Source: Gyrodactylus bullatarudis (Eukaryota; Platyhelminthes; Monogenea; Gyrodactylidea; Gyrodactylidae). From it: a stretch of DNA of 64,000 nucleotides. The position numbers were made by a program, and so were the translations under genes. Below the pieces are notes generated by a model. It was not told the DNA's origin. It ran no database searches and saw only the letters and a program-made list of their open reading frames with translations. Below, piece after piece: positions 1-13,400 of the stretch. The stretch is taken from assembly GCA_012064415.1 (NCBI GenBank), contig SSNU01000098.1:1-64000 (forward strand). The letters run 5' to 3'. Numbering within the stretch: position 1 is the first letter of the stretch; every line of letters begins with the position of its first letter.

Positions 1-158
1 GACACGAGTCCGGCTGCTGTGGAGGCGGTTGCGGTGGTGGCCACCATGGTGGCTGCTGCCACGGTCACCACGGTGGCTGTCACGGAGGTCACGGCTGCCA
101 CGGTGGCCATGGTGGCTATGGCGGCTGCGGTGGCTGTCACGGTTGCGGATGCTGTTGA
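1..158 (+). CDS. Gly/His/Cys-rich small protein, 3' end only
   Basis: Open frame from position 3 to TGA at 156-158; the 5' part lies outside the window. The visible 51 residues are almost all Gly, His and Cys with one Tyr. The peptide HESGCCGG and the ending CGCC are shared with the complete copies inside the COG3 intron (41322 and 45494), so this is a fourth, more diverged family member. It lacks their common 3' flank and uses TGA where they use TAA. It lies downstream of the ORP9 gene on the opposite strand. Function is unknown; density of Cys and His suggests metal binding or a cross-linked structural material, which is inference only. Confidence 0.6.
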   Translation, partial: HESGCCGGGCGGGHHGGCCHGHHGGCHGGHGCHGGHGGYGGCGGCHGCGCC

Positions 159-1411
159 ACCCATTGACATTTTTAATAAATTTTCTTCATTACTAAATTT
201 CTATATTTCCATTTCAATTCTATTTTCTTGTCTAGAAAGTCCATTGAATTTTTCTTCTGCTATTTCGGTTATATTCTTATTCCGATGACCAGTAATTAGG
301 AAAAGATCATCTCTCAAAAAGCTCATTATGAAAAAATATTCTATAGACCCTTGATTTTTTCATGGCTTTAGTGGCTACTACGCTCTTTGATGCTGCTTTC
401 AGATTTTATATTTATTTTTCATTTATTATTCCATTACAAACCGACCATTTACAACCTTGGTAATAATCAAAGCTTTAATAATGTATTTTGTGTAGGAAGA
501 GTAAAAAATGAACGAAAATGTCTCAATATAATATTCGAATCTGATTGGTTCAAGTTTCACTGTGAAAAAAATCCAACTAGCACATTATTATTTGTGTAAA
601 TAACTGTACATTTGGATATCTTCATCCGAGTTAAAAATCTCGTTTCGATTTTACTCACTTATCACCTCTTCCTGGTGTTTCATCTAATCAGGTTTTCTCT
701 ACTTATTTCTTCGAAATTACCTTTTCAGACCTTTGGATTTTATTTATCTATGGTGCTCAAAAGAAAAAAATGATGAATAGATAGAAAAAATATATTTAAT
801 TTGATATTCAGCGTATTTACACATTATTCAACTACTTCTGAATATAGTTTACGTCGTCCATATTGTTTAGGATTTTTAGGATACATGTATGTATCTTTAA
901 AAAGGGGGAACGTTGTGTAAGTCTCCTTTATGTCTACAGAAAAATAAATAATTTATTCAATTTGTTTTTTGGTAACTGAAATCATACACACACCAAGAAG
1001 TGCACTGAAAGACTGATGAAATTCTTTAATCTTCCTTTTTATGTCGATTGTGATAATTCTCGTTACCCCGACTGTTTGTAAAATTTAAGGGACAACAAAA
1101 GGATTTAACAAGTTTTGTTTTGTTTGAATTTCTCTCTTTGAAAGTATATAAAAATTTGACATTGATAATAGCGCCCTCTTCCAGTTGCTATCTCACTCTG
1201 ACTCTAATAGTATTTCAATTATGAATTTGTGCAATAAAATAATGATAAATTACATATTACGTATTATTATGTAATGTATAACTTTTGTATTTGTCCAACA
1301 ATATATATATATAATCAATAATCAGTAATAATTATGGGAAGATTAGGGCTTCGTCTCTTTTGCTATTTTTGATGTTTCTATTCAACAAATGAATAAGAGT
1401 TGTAGTAAAAA
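159..1411. other. Intergenic AT-rich DNA
   Basis: Between the Gly-rich gene tail and the ORP9 stop codon. I see only AT-rich sequence with short chance frames; no RNA gene or mobile element is recognisable. Confidence 0.5.
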
Positions 1412-4400
1412 TTAGGGTATAGTAAAGGGAGTTTTATAAGACCACGAAGTTTCAGTGTTTTTATTAAAATATTTTGGAGACCATTCCTGTTGTAGATCCT
1501 TACGGGACTTGGCTTCTTTCCTTTGTTTATCTTCAAGGGATGACTTTGCACTTGTAGCCGAATTTATGTCATTCCTACCCAGGTAATAGGTCACGTCTTC
1601 CCATAGTCTAAAGAAAAGAATTATAAATGAATTAAACACGCTGATCAACGATAAGTGAGCCTGTACCTTTTGCAGGAAAATAAGAGGTTTATTCTAGAAA
1701 AAGACTCACTTTCTTGACTCATTAGATTCTTGTTCCGTTCTCGGTCGAACTGATTTTGGGAAGAGGGGATACTTTGTCACATCAAAAAAGGATTCTGATC
1801 TCTGGAAAGGAAAAATTTATTAGACTGATTGAAATGGGGCAAATCATTTATTTTTTAATTTTCATTGATATTTAATCAAGATATTTAAGTTACGGTTACT
1901 ATTGTACTTTTATTCAATATCTTTTGTCAATCTCAATCACTAGAGAAAGGCAAGCATAGTAAAAGCTTCAATCATAATCTATTAATCTTGCCTGGGCTAA
2001 ATCAGGAAGTTAGGCTACTCATTTTACTCTATGTAGAGGCGGGATTTTATTTAATTTTTATAGACGCATTCAATTTTTTTAACCTACACAGAGTGTTTGA
2101 AGACGTATCAATTCTCTTAATAGAGGATTTTGTTCATATAAAATTTTGAGATTTAGTAATCGATTGAGCAAATCGCCGAGATACAGTTGTAAGAATTAGA
2201 ATCAGACCATGTCTATTTGCCAAACAGTAATATAAATCATAAAACTTTTTTTGAAGAGAAGCAAAGGGAATAGAAAAGACTATTGCAATTCGTAGTCTAA
2301 GCAAATTCTGTATCATATATTTCATGTGAAAAAAAGATGGAATCTTTATATGAATCAAGTTTAGAGCGGTAAAATCTAAAATCTAAATTGTTATTATTAA
2401 CTACTGTATAAATATTGTATATTCTACATTGATTAAAAAGTTTGAATAGACCAAATTGTTTCGATTATCACTAATAATTATTTAGGCATAGTGTTCGTGT
2501 TTGGATTTAAGAATTGAAGCTCTTGTGACCAGGAATGAAACCTGAACAGTAAATTTTGATGAATCTGACAGTTGGGAATGACTTCAAAAGTCCTCTTTCA
2601 GAATCAAAACTAGTGAAATAGATGATGAAAAGGCTACTTAATTACTAGACCATTAATTAGCTTTCCAACTACTCAATTATGATAATACAAAGGCTACAAA
2701 CTTGAATAGCATCATATTTTTGTTTTTTCTGGAAAAAAAATTAGACAATATGAAAAATTGGAGTGAGAAATTATTAAAAGGTTTAGACAAAACAAACGAA
2801 TAAATTTATTGATAATTGTTATATTCCGTCGGGTCTCTTCAGACTCTACCCCAGTTGAGATATAAATATTAGACTTGGATGAAATTTTGCAAAATTACTC
2901 AAATAGCCCATCGCTATGAAAAAACTAATCTTCAAGTATTTAAATATAATCTCACCAAATTTCGCTTCAAAATACTTTTCCATGCTTCTGGAATAAGATA
3001 AACAAAATTGTGAAATTTTGCAAACTTAGAACGTTTTTGCCCTATCAAAATTGTAATTTTCATTAAAAATAAGAGAAATTTCATTTTGAGCTATTTAAAA
3101 AACAAATTTAAAAGAGTTCAATTTAAAAGGATTCAAGTCATTTTTACAACTTTATGTAAAGAAATAATGTGAATTCAAGTTAAAATTATAAATATAAAAC
3201 AATGAAAAACGTTCTAAGTTTGCAAAATTTCACAATTTTGTTTATCTTATTCCAGAAGCATGGAAAAGTATTTTGAAGCGAAATTTGGTGAGATTATATT
3301 TAAATACTTGAAGATTAGTTTTTTCATAGCGATGGGCTATTTGAGTAATTTTGCAAAATTTCATCCAAGTCTAATAAGTATACTATCAAAATGCAAATTT
3401 TCGAGCATTTCTATAGATTCACAGTTGATTCTCTTTCATTAAGTTACTGAGCATTTACAGGCGGTAGAGTCTGAACCGATATCAACTATAATATTCGTTC
3501 GTTTTACACTACCTTATCAGAATTAAATAACAGTTTGATGAATTTCGACAATACATATAAGTAAAAATATTTCACTACAATAGGATATTATCTAGTAAGT
3601 ATGATTTTTTTCAAAATTGGAACAGTTTTTGAGGGATACTTTGAATTCTAAAATTTGAATTAAGAATAATTAATTGATTAATTTATGAGTACATTTTATC
3701 AAGATAATTCTCATCGAGTGCTGATTAGAGCAATATAAGTGATTTTTTGCATATTTGACGGATAAGAAAGCTCGTTTGAGAACTGAAATTCAGAAAAAAA
3801 ATCTGAAAAAACTTGAATAAAAATAATCATATCTTACGCCATCAGGGTATTTAATAAACATTTCACGATTCCATTCTCCTTCGATTGTGAAGAGACGTTT
3901 CTTGGAATTCGGACCAAAAGCTTCAACATAGACTTGATTCTTCTGATTGCCAAAATAGGGTTTCGGCTTGAAATCTATAGTGGCGTTATAGCCAGTTTGA
4001 GCACATGTCAAGGTACATTTACCGGCTAATTCAATCCAGGGGATTTGAAAGATATTCCTAAAATAAGTTTTTAATTTGTATTAAAAAATTTAAAATTAGG
4101 GTTTTAAATAATATACATACCTGCCATAAGCAGAGGGAAAGTTCACGGTGTACCTTTCATCATGATCCAGAAGATCAATATTTGTATCACCTACCATTTC
4201 AACGCCAACACTGAGACCGAGGAATTTGGATTTTGTATAAAGACTTCCCTGTAGTATCATGTTAAGGGGTCGGTATTCTGCATAGAAAGCACTAACAGGC
4301 GGATGATGTGAGACTTGTTCAGCTAGGAATATTACTGATTCATTAGGAGCCCATCTAACGGGATGGTCTGGTTCCCGTTGGACGGTTTTTTCTTTCATAG

Positions 4401-7400
4401 CATCACTTTCTTCCTTTTGTTGACTAGTTATGGGGACTTTCCAATGACACCGAAATATTTCTCCTAGAATTGGATTGTAAGGTTTTTTGGCGATATCTGT
4501 CTTTCTTCCAGCATGAAATGCACTCAGATACCAACGTAAGGCAGCAAAAAATCTATCGTAGGATGTCTGACCCCGACCAATGTCCACCCAGAGATCTGCA
4601 TGAGCTAGAAAATCTGCATACATTTCAAGGCCAGATCGCCTTTCGAGAATGAATGTGGGCAACGTAATCTTGGTTAGATCCATTCCTATACGAACTTGAC
4701 TTAGTAAATGGGAGATGATGCTTCCTTGTGACGATAGATTTCCTACTGAAATTACGTAAAAATAATTAATGAACATCATTTATATATCTAAAATTAGATT
4801 TTTTTCATAAAACATTAACTAATTTAAGCCGTAAAATAAGAAGCAGAAATTGATTGGTATAAAACCTCTCATCCCCTTGTCTCGAAGAAATCCCCAGTTA
4901 TAATATCCCCATTGATAATACGGGTGGAGGTGAGGTCAAGATGTTTCTTTCTAATGTAAAATTTTATTCTGATCCCGAAAAAAACCCAAACATCTCTTAA
5001 ACTTTTGGTATTTAATAAAGATTTTAAAAAATTTAAATAATTATTTTTATACCAGCTGAAAGTAGGATGAATTTTGAACGTAGTGATTGTATTGTTACTT
5101 ATCCCATGATGTTCGAAAGAGGTATTTTCTCAATAAAAAGTACGAAAGTACAAGCCCCTACTTCATCTCGAAGAAGAAATCTGTTGACATTACCAAAGCA
5201 ACAAAAAAGAATAGGGAAGCAAAAAAAAGATTACCAAGTAATAATCAGAAAATAGATTTATTTCACACTGTCCCAAGAGTATGAGCACATTCAACTCCCA
5301 TTGGTAAGATTTTATAATGTTCCTTAAACTCTCTAGTGGATAAATTTATGGCAAGTCTGGAGTTTGATTTAAAGAGAAGTTTACTTTATTCACCAATAAT
5401 CTTTCGTTCGTTCTAGCATGACCTCGAGTAAGCAAGCTCAAACTATTTTTAAGGAAATCAGGCAATTCTTGTCTTCAAATGATTTTTTGAGTATTGAAAG
5501 TAGCCAGGAGGAATTTCGAAAATTTGGTTTTTACCCAATATCTCACCTCAAAGATAGCCTATTTTCTTCAATATCAGATATATCATAGCTAAACTTTGAA
5601 AAGTTTTCAGATCAAATTGTTTCAAGCAAAGATTTTAACATGAATGAAATGCTAATCATTTTTTACATTACCAACTGCTGAGTTATAGCTATTCAATGCC
5701 CTAGAAAAAGTGTATACAATAAAATGTATTTGAAAACTAAGAAGTATAGGACAAAAAAATACTCCATACATTTTCTAATCAGTATTCAGGAATTGTAGCT
5801 GTGAGAATTCCAAGAGATGGTAATTATTTAAATTAAAAGATTTCATTCTTGAGATTTTCAATTTCACTCGAATTCTGATTGGTAAGAGAAAATTTTCAAT
5901 TTTCTCCAAAGACGTAGATTTATCCATGCATAAAGTCACTTTGTCCTTTGCAACTGCTAGTGACTAAATTCATCATGTCCCATTGTTCCAGTGGGACACA
6001 ACTCTTTCTCGAGCAATAATTTTAACTGAAAGATACTTGAAATATTTTTTTCCACCCCTCATTAGAAAGAAAATTTATTAAGCTACAAAAATATGTATGA
6101 TTCATAAAGATAGCTTTTCACTGATGCCCACCATAGTTACTTGAAGAAGGGTGTTTTTTTTAATGTTGTCAAATATTTGAAAAATATTTAGAACGTTTTT
6201 TTGAAAGCCAAAAAATGCCAATTTTAACCTCTATTATCTTTAAAATGATAAGTCGGCTTACAAAAAGGAATTCAGATTCAGAATCAGTGTAATTATTTTG
6301 ATTGCAAATTTACTCATTTGTGTAATGAAAAAAAATAATTTGGGACATGAAGGGTTAATAATGGTTTCACTGATATGAAATTTTTGACCTGGATTTTACA
6401 AAATCCTCAATATTTTTATTGATTTGGACTTGGCAGAGTGAGCAAAAGAAGTCACTCAAAACCAAACAAATTATAAACATTGAATTTCGACAGATTGGCA
6501 GTTTTCCGGGGGACATTTTGAATAATCAGGATTTCATTGTTTCTCAGCTAATTTTTCTTCTATCCGAGTTCCTTATATCAACAAACTTTGTATTGCTAAT
6601 TCCCTTCAACTTTAGTCGTGGGAATTTTGGTAGAGTCAATTTCAATAAAGATGCATGAGGAATGGAAAAAATGCGGAACCTTAACATCGTTTAGATTGAA
6701 AATGGATTTTACTCTTTTTCGCTGATCAACAAAACCAAGATATCCGTGCGTGTTCAAATTTTTACAAAATAAAAAATTATTATTGAATAGAATTGATAAT
6801 AAAATAGACATTGTTAGGTAAGATATAAAGCTTGACTTGCCAAATTAAACGAATGTTTTATATTTTAAGCATAGGAGAATATTTAATTCATTAGATCTGC
6901 CTTGATCCTAAACTAAAGCACGGAAATCTTTCTTTATTATACAGAGCTAATTGATGTGAATTTGGGAATTTTTTTTTACGAGAAACAAATTAAATTCTTA
7001 AACAATTGGCGCCATTTTTTCAGAATTTGGAGAGAACTAAAGCTAATTCATATCAAGTTGGGAATCTATGATATTTACGAAAAACTCGATTTTTTCATCA
7101 AAAATTCGAATCTTTTGGTCACACTCTCACTTTTAAATCAATAAAAATTTTGAGTTCAAGGTCGAAAAAATGCGATTTTAGCGCCAAATCGAAATTTGAA
7201 AAATGACCATATTTTTCATGAAAATGATATTTTAGAATTTTTGTTCTTCAAATCGTAAAAGTGGGCAGCGTGAGTAGGATTCCAAAAGATCTTTTACAAA
7301 TTCGAATTTTTGATGAAGAAATCGAGTTTTTCGTAAAAATCATAGATTCCAAACTTCATATCAACCAACTTTAGTAACAAGTTTATTTGAAAGTCGATTA

Positions 7401-10400
7401 AATGTGTCTCAAGATCATCTGATAGTCTCGAGAATTTATATTTTTTAGGAGTCCTTAAGTTGAAGATAATTAATTTTTTCAGAGAGAGAAACTCTTTGAT
7501 CTCTGTTTTTAGTTGAGATACAGATAATTCCATGAGTAAAAAGGGTTGATGCCAGTTATAAGAATATAGCGCTTTTAATTCGCGGCATACTGATCAGCTT
7601 TTACATGTCAGATTTATATATGGAAAACTGAGTACAAAATATTGATTTTAACTCTCATTGGTTGTTCTCTGGTGCGTGCGTATACTAATACATAGACTCT
7701 TGGGGATATACATGTAAGAGTGATATATCCCTATCACGTTTGACTCTGTAATATGACTAATAATTGGCATCAACCCTTTTTACTCATGGAATTAATTTTT
7801 GTGCTAAAATTTGATCGTAAGGTTATCTTTTTTTGTCATCAGAATTATAGTTTGGTCGAATGGAGACAGTCCCAGAAGCCAAACATGGTAAAATGCGCAT
7901 TAAAAAATTCTCAGAATAAAAAACTAGCATTCAAAATTTGAACTACTCACTAGGCATTATTACTATAGAAGGAATTAAGTTTATTCTCACATAAAAGAAA
8001 ACTAACAGAATACCCATTAAAATTTTAATGAGAACTTGTGTTTTCCAACTATTGCACAAGAAATTTTTTCTAGACAGGAATATGAGTGGAGAAGATTATA
8101 AAATTTCACCTGTTGTTTTTTTATCAAATGAATTACACAGTGTTATATGAAAAAATTCCAGTTTTGTAGAAAAATTTTTACTGTTTAGGACTAGATTCAT
8201 AACAAAAGGGTAGAAGGAAAAGTTTCCTCAAATCTTTTAGTTTTTAAAGCTAAAATTCGCAACTTGAACTCAGAAATGAACCTATTTAAAATGAGTAAAA
8301 AATTCTCTATTATTAAAATGGAAAGCACCATTTTGAATATAAGACTGTGTTATTGTTAACAAAAGAGAGAATATGGTAAACTTACAATCACTCTCTTGGG
8401 CGCCATCATAGAGATCATCAAAAGGAATGCCATTATCTCTAGAATAAATTTTAATTGATTATAATCGATAAATATTTCATTTAGAAAACAAAGTTTTTAA
8501 CCGAGAATATTCTTTCACATAGAGCGAAACTAGACTTGACCATTTATTTCATTAATATTTGATTATACAAATCAATAGAAAATGAATTAAATCAGTTTTC
8601 TTGTAGTAGAATGGCTCTCGTGGTAAGCACTAATCGAACATTGGGCGGTAATTTAAAAAATTTAAGGACTTTTAAACTTGAATGCTACAAAAGAGACATA
8701 CTTTAATTTAAAACTATGCTAATCTATTGAAAAGTGAAATTTTTGGCTAGAATTTGAGAACAGTATTTTGAAAATGAAACATTCATTACTAGAAGATCAT
8801 GATAGATTACTAATTAGTAATGCTATGATTTCATTTTATTGGCCCAATAGTGTGTCCCTATAAAATTTAATAACAGAAAGAATTCAAAAATTCAGCTATG
8901 AATTACGAGAACTTGGCAGGTTCAAAGTTTTTGCTATTGAATTTCATAGGACCAGAAAAAATATACCCAAAGAGAAATGATATCATAAAGCTAGTTGACA
9001 TGAAGATGAGAATTTACTTTTTTTACAAAAAAATCAATGTAATTCTCTTTGCATATTTGAGCTTGGAAATAAACCATTGGAAGGACTCCAAGTTAAAGTG
9101 TAAGCCGACAAAGTATCTGAAGAGACCCAGAAAAATATATAGGCTCGTTCTCTCTAACCTAGGTGTTGCCTTATGAGTCTAACAAAACTGTAGTTGTGCC
9201 CATTTAAATTATATATTATATATATGTACTTGAATGGAATAAATTTGGCTACTTAAAAAATAGAACTAAAGAGTCTACTCTCTCCACTGGGTGATACGAG
9301 TCTCGTCTACATCATAATTGAACACTAGAAATCTATTTATACTCACAAGTCAGATCAATTTCAAAATGGGCAATAAAATTGAGTCTATATATAACTATGG
9401 AAATATACGTGTTGTTAGATTTGGCGATTGAGATAAAATTTCAATTATTTTTAGATTGTCAGATATTATCTAAAATCAAAACTTTAATCGATTCTGATAT
9501 TTCGGATCAAGATTAGACGAAGATATCAAATTTGGCCAAAAAATGCGTCATCATTGTGGGAAATCAAACATGCTCAATTTTTCAATCGTCCCGAAGGAGA
9601 AAGACCCAAAATTTAATAGTTTAACTTTTTCAAATTTGTAATCTTCATCTAATCTTGCTCCGAAATATCAGTATCGAACATGAATATAGAGCACTATACC
9701 TTTTAAAGACGAACAAGAAAGAATTTTTTAAAACTCATTTCTATTTTTTTGGAAAATCACTATGAACAAGTTGTTTTCATAATTGAGAGACCCAAAAATT
9801 TCATTGATTCTATAGAAAAGATTAAATACTGATATTTGGGATCATAATTAGACGAGATTTTGGATACACTTTTGGCTATTTTCCTTCGTGGTAGTTATAA
9901 AATTTTACGCATTTCTTCGGACTTCTAAACCCAAAGTTGAATATTATGTTTTTCCCAAATATCAGCATGTAATCGCTTCTAATATCTGAAATCAACAAAA
10001 ATTTTGCGAAAAAATGGAAATTAGGGGTCAACTCAAAATTTGAGACAACCCAGCTTGAGGTTGGATCAAGAGATTCAAAGAAAGAATTTTTGGAAGCTTT
10101 ATCATCAAAATATTCAATTACGAGCCTATAAAACATCCAATCCGCGTTATAAATTCGATATTCAATATTGTATATTTGAAAAAACAATTTCTTCTCACTC
10201 AGTATTGGATCTGTTAACATGTTTTTTTTAAACATTCTTCAAAAATTCCTCTACTACTCCAAAAGCTTACTTGCATTCCAAGGATCTTGAGGTATACAAT
10301 GTTGTTTAAATTTTTCGAGATTTTCAATCTTTTTAGTTTACGATATGAGAAGATGAATAATATATATTATTAAAATTAATTAGACATCCACTTGAGGAAA

Positions 10401-13400
10401 AATTTAGATTCTCTTCTCAATGAATAGAACGAGAATCTTTAAAGTAAATATCTCAGATTATAATAACTAATTAGTTATTGAAGCTATTCTCGATGATTTT
10501 CCGATTTTCTCAGATATTTTTAGGTACCGGTTTTAAAGGCACACTTTCACGAATTTTAGCAAAACCGATTCGAAAAATAAGTTTTTGAAAAAAATGAGGG
10601 AGATTTATTCAACCCTCACCCGGTTGAAATAAATTGTTGCATAGATTATTTTTGGTGTCTTAATAAAAAACAAGCATGACAAACGGCTAATTTTTTTGCA
10701 TATCTAAAAAAAGTTACATATTCTTCAAAAATATATTGCATGGTATCAGGTTTAATTATTATAGATTGGTATTCTCTGGGTAAGAGAGTCCGATTTCTTC
10801 TAACTGTGCCGACAAATTTAGATTTTTTTGATAACAAATACACCTAGTTAATATGAAGATGGAAATTTATGATTTTTACAAAGTTCTCATTTTTTTCATC
10901 AAGAAATCGAATTTGATCAAGAACTTTTGGAATGTGGATCATGAGGCCCCCTTTCACGATATGGAGAAAAAATTTAGAAAAAAACAATTTTTAAGGAAAA
11001 TATGGCAAATTTTAAATCTCGAGTTATCGCATTTCTTTAAACTTTGAGCTGAAAAATTTTGTTGATTTCAGTGTGAGAGAGTGATCAAAATTTGATTTTA
11101 AGGATCACGACTAGTAAAAGAAATAAAATATGCTGAATCTGATTTTGAGAATCACCCCATAATCGTGTCAAAATAGAATTTTGATTTTTTGACCTTTTTC
11201 CCTACTTGAAAGTCGATGAAATTTGATATTTCAAGATCCCTGAAAAATGACGAATTTATTAAAATTTTCATGATGATAATCGGTTTTCTTGTGATTATAA
11301 AAATCAACTTTTGATCACTTTCTCACATTGAAATCAGCAAAAATTTTCAAAGTTCAAAAAATGGGAATTTGGTGCTAACTCGAGATTTTTAATTTGTCGT
11401 ATTTTCCTTAGTAAAATCAAATTTTCCAATTCCAAACAGGGGGCATAAGAATCTAGTTTCGCAAGTTGTCCTGATAGTTTGTTTCAACTTTTGTTGATTT
11501 CATGTTGTGAGAGAAATCAATCGTTATTTTTCCATATTATCATTAGACAATTGAACCAAAAATGGTCTCTTAGGAAATAGTCCTTTTTCAGACTATTTCT
11601 ACCACTTGGAAGATAATTAATTACAATGATCCGAGATCAGTTTAAATTGACATTGCATTTAAAAAGTGATAATTGGTTTCTTTGTCTAGTGATGATCCTG
11701 AAAAATAACGTTTGATCCCTCTCATAACTTGAAATCAAGAAAATGCTTTGAACTCAAAGTTGAAACAAATCGTGAAATGGAAAATGTAACCAAATATTTC
11801 TCAAAGATTTTTCTAAAAATCATATATTCCCAAATTAATCAAGAATAACTGTTCATTAGTAGTTAATCATGTATTGGTAGATAGAAAGATTAGGGTAATA
11901 CAAAACCTTTGGGGCGATTTGCTAATTTATCAATCATCGTAGTAAAATTCATTCAAAATTTGTAATTTTCAGATGAGATTTTGTATATCAGAACAAAATT
12001 TGAAATATTTTATTCTATAGGATTTAATTTTCTATCGAATGAGGAAATAGCCGAAAAAGTTGTAGAAATTTGTAATACCCGAATAAAGATAAATAATTTA
12101 TACGGAGATATTAACTGTTTACCAAGGACAAAACTTTTATTCTAATAATCTTGAGTTTAGAAATTTGAAAATACACTAAGGAAAGGAGAAACTTACTGTT
12201 TTCTCAATGAATTAGACCGACTGGATAATTCAACTTCGAAGGAATTTGAAGATTTACGATCGATTGGATCAAAGTATTCATCATCAGAATCAAGTGAACA
12301 GAGTCCCTCAATTGAAAACTTTTCCTGGTCATCGATACTTTTCCTCAGGGAATTTTCCAATGAATTTGGTCCTGACTGTCTTATCTGGTCAATAACACTG
12401 TTTGGTCTGTCTAAAGGAATATTAAGACGAGATTGTATAAAACACAGACAAAGTTGAAAGAAATACAAAACTTCAAATCAAGATTATGAAGCCTACTTTA
12501 ACCATTTGAAGAAAATATTCGACTTTCCAATGATGATAGCGTTATTCTCACACTATCATTTAACCTATTTGGTTTCCCTGACGACAGTGAATCCAAAAAA
12601 AACCAAAAAGTCAAAAAAATTGGCGCAAATGATCTTAAGATAGTTTTATAATAAAATTTATCAAAACATGGATCAAAATTAGTATTCTTACGCCTTATTC
12701 AGTGGTACGACAAGCTCATCAAACAAAAAATACTATTGATCTCATCACTATCAGTTTTGTCCAATCAGATTAGAGAATAGCACAATATTAGATTTTGACC
12801 TAGAATAATAATTAATTTGTATTGATAATCAGGAGAATAGAGTAAGAGACCCAATTTTTCATCAGATTCAATTTAACTTTCTTTTTTTGTCATAAAAGCT
12901 GAATCCAACACTGCTCAATGTTCACTACGCCAACATTTCCACTAAAAGTATCATTATTGTCACTTTCAAGAGCTCCGTGAATTAACCCCTTTTATAAAGG
13001 TTTTTTTACACTGAGAATTTTAACCTCTTCAAAACATGTTGAAAAGTTCAGGTTTTTCAGCACAAAGTTCATCAACAGTCTACATGAAAATCATTGATTT
13101 GTAAACTGACTTTGGCATTGTTCCAATAAAGACAGGGAAACTCAGTAGGTTAAAGAGTAGAGATATTCTTGTATTGAGATAATTACATTGAATTAGTAGT
13201 AGGATCATGATCAATAATACACTTTTTGAGTAATATATATACACAGTATATATACGTGTACATATATAAATGTATATATGTTATATTTAAGCGACAGAAA
13301 ACACATACAACCCCCCTAACACACTACATTTTGTCTCCCTAATTCAGTATATTTCCACGAGGAGTACATAGATAAATTCATTTTTCATAAAAACAGACAT

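Larger units (their letters stand above)
4746..8385 (-). other. ORP9 intron 9 with inverted repeats
   Basis: A 3.6-kb intron. It contains members of the dispersed repeat at 6945-7376 and a 28-bp inverted pair at 7530-7793. Nothing recognisable is seen in 4800-6900. Confidence 0.6.

Noticed and set aside
3260..3442. 60-codon frame considered as a small gene.
   Set aside because: It lies wholly in the right arm of a foldback repeat and is mirrored at 2880-3000.
9876..10235. 119-codon minus-strand frame in an ORP9 intron.
   Set aside because: Low-complexity AT-driven composition with no recognisable motif; the length is compatible with chance.
13230..13290. TA-rich tract considered as a microsatellite or origin.
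   Set aside because: Simple low complexity of a kind seen several times in this AT-rich window (also 32395-32445); no further structure.
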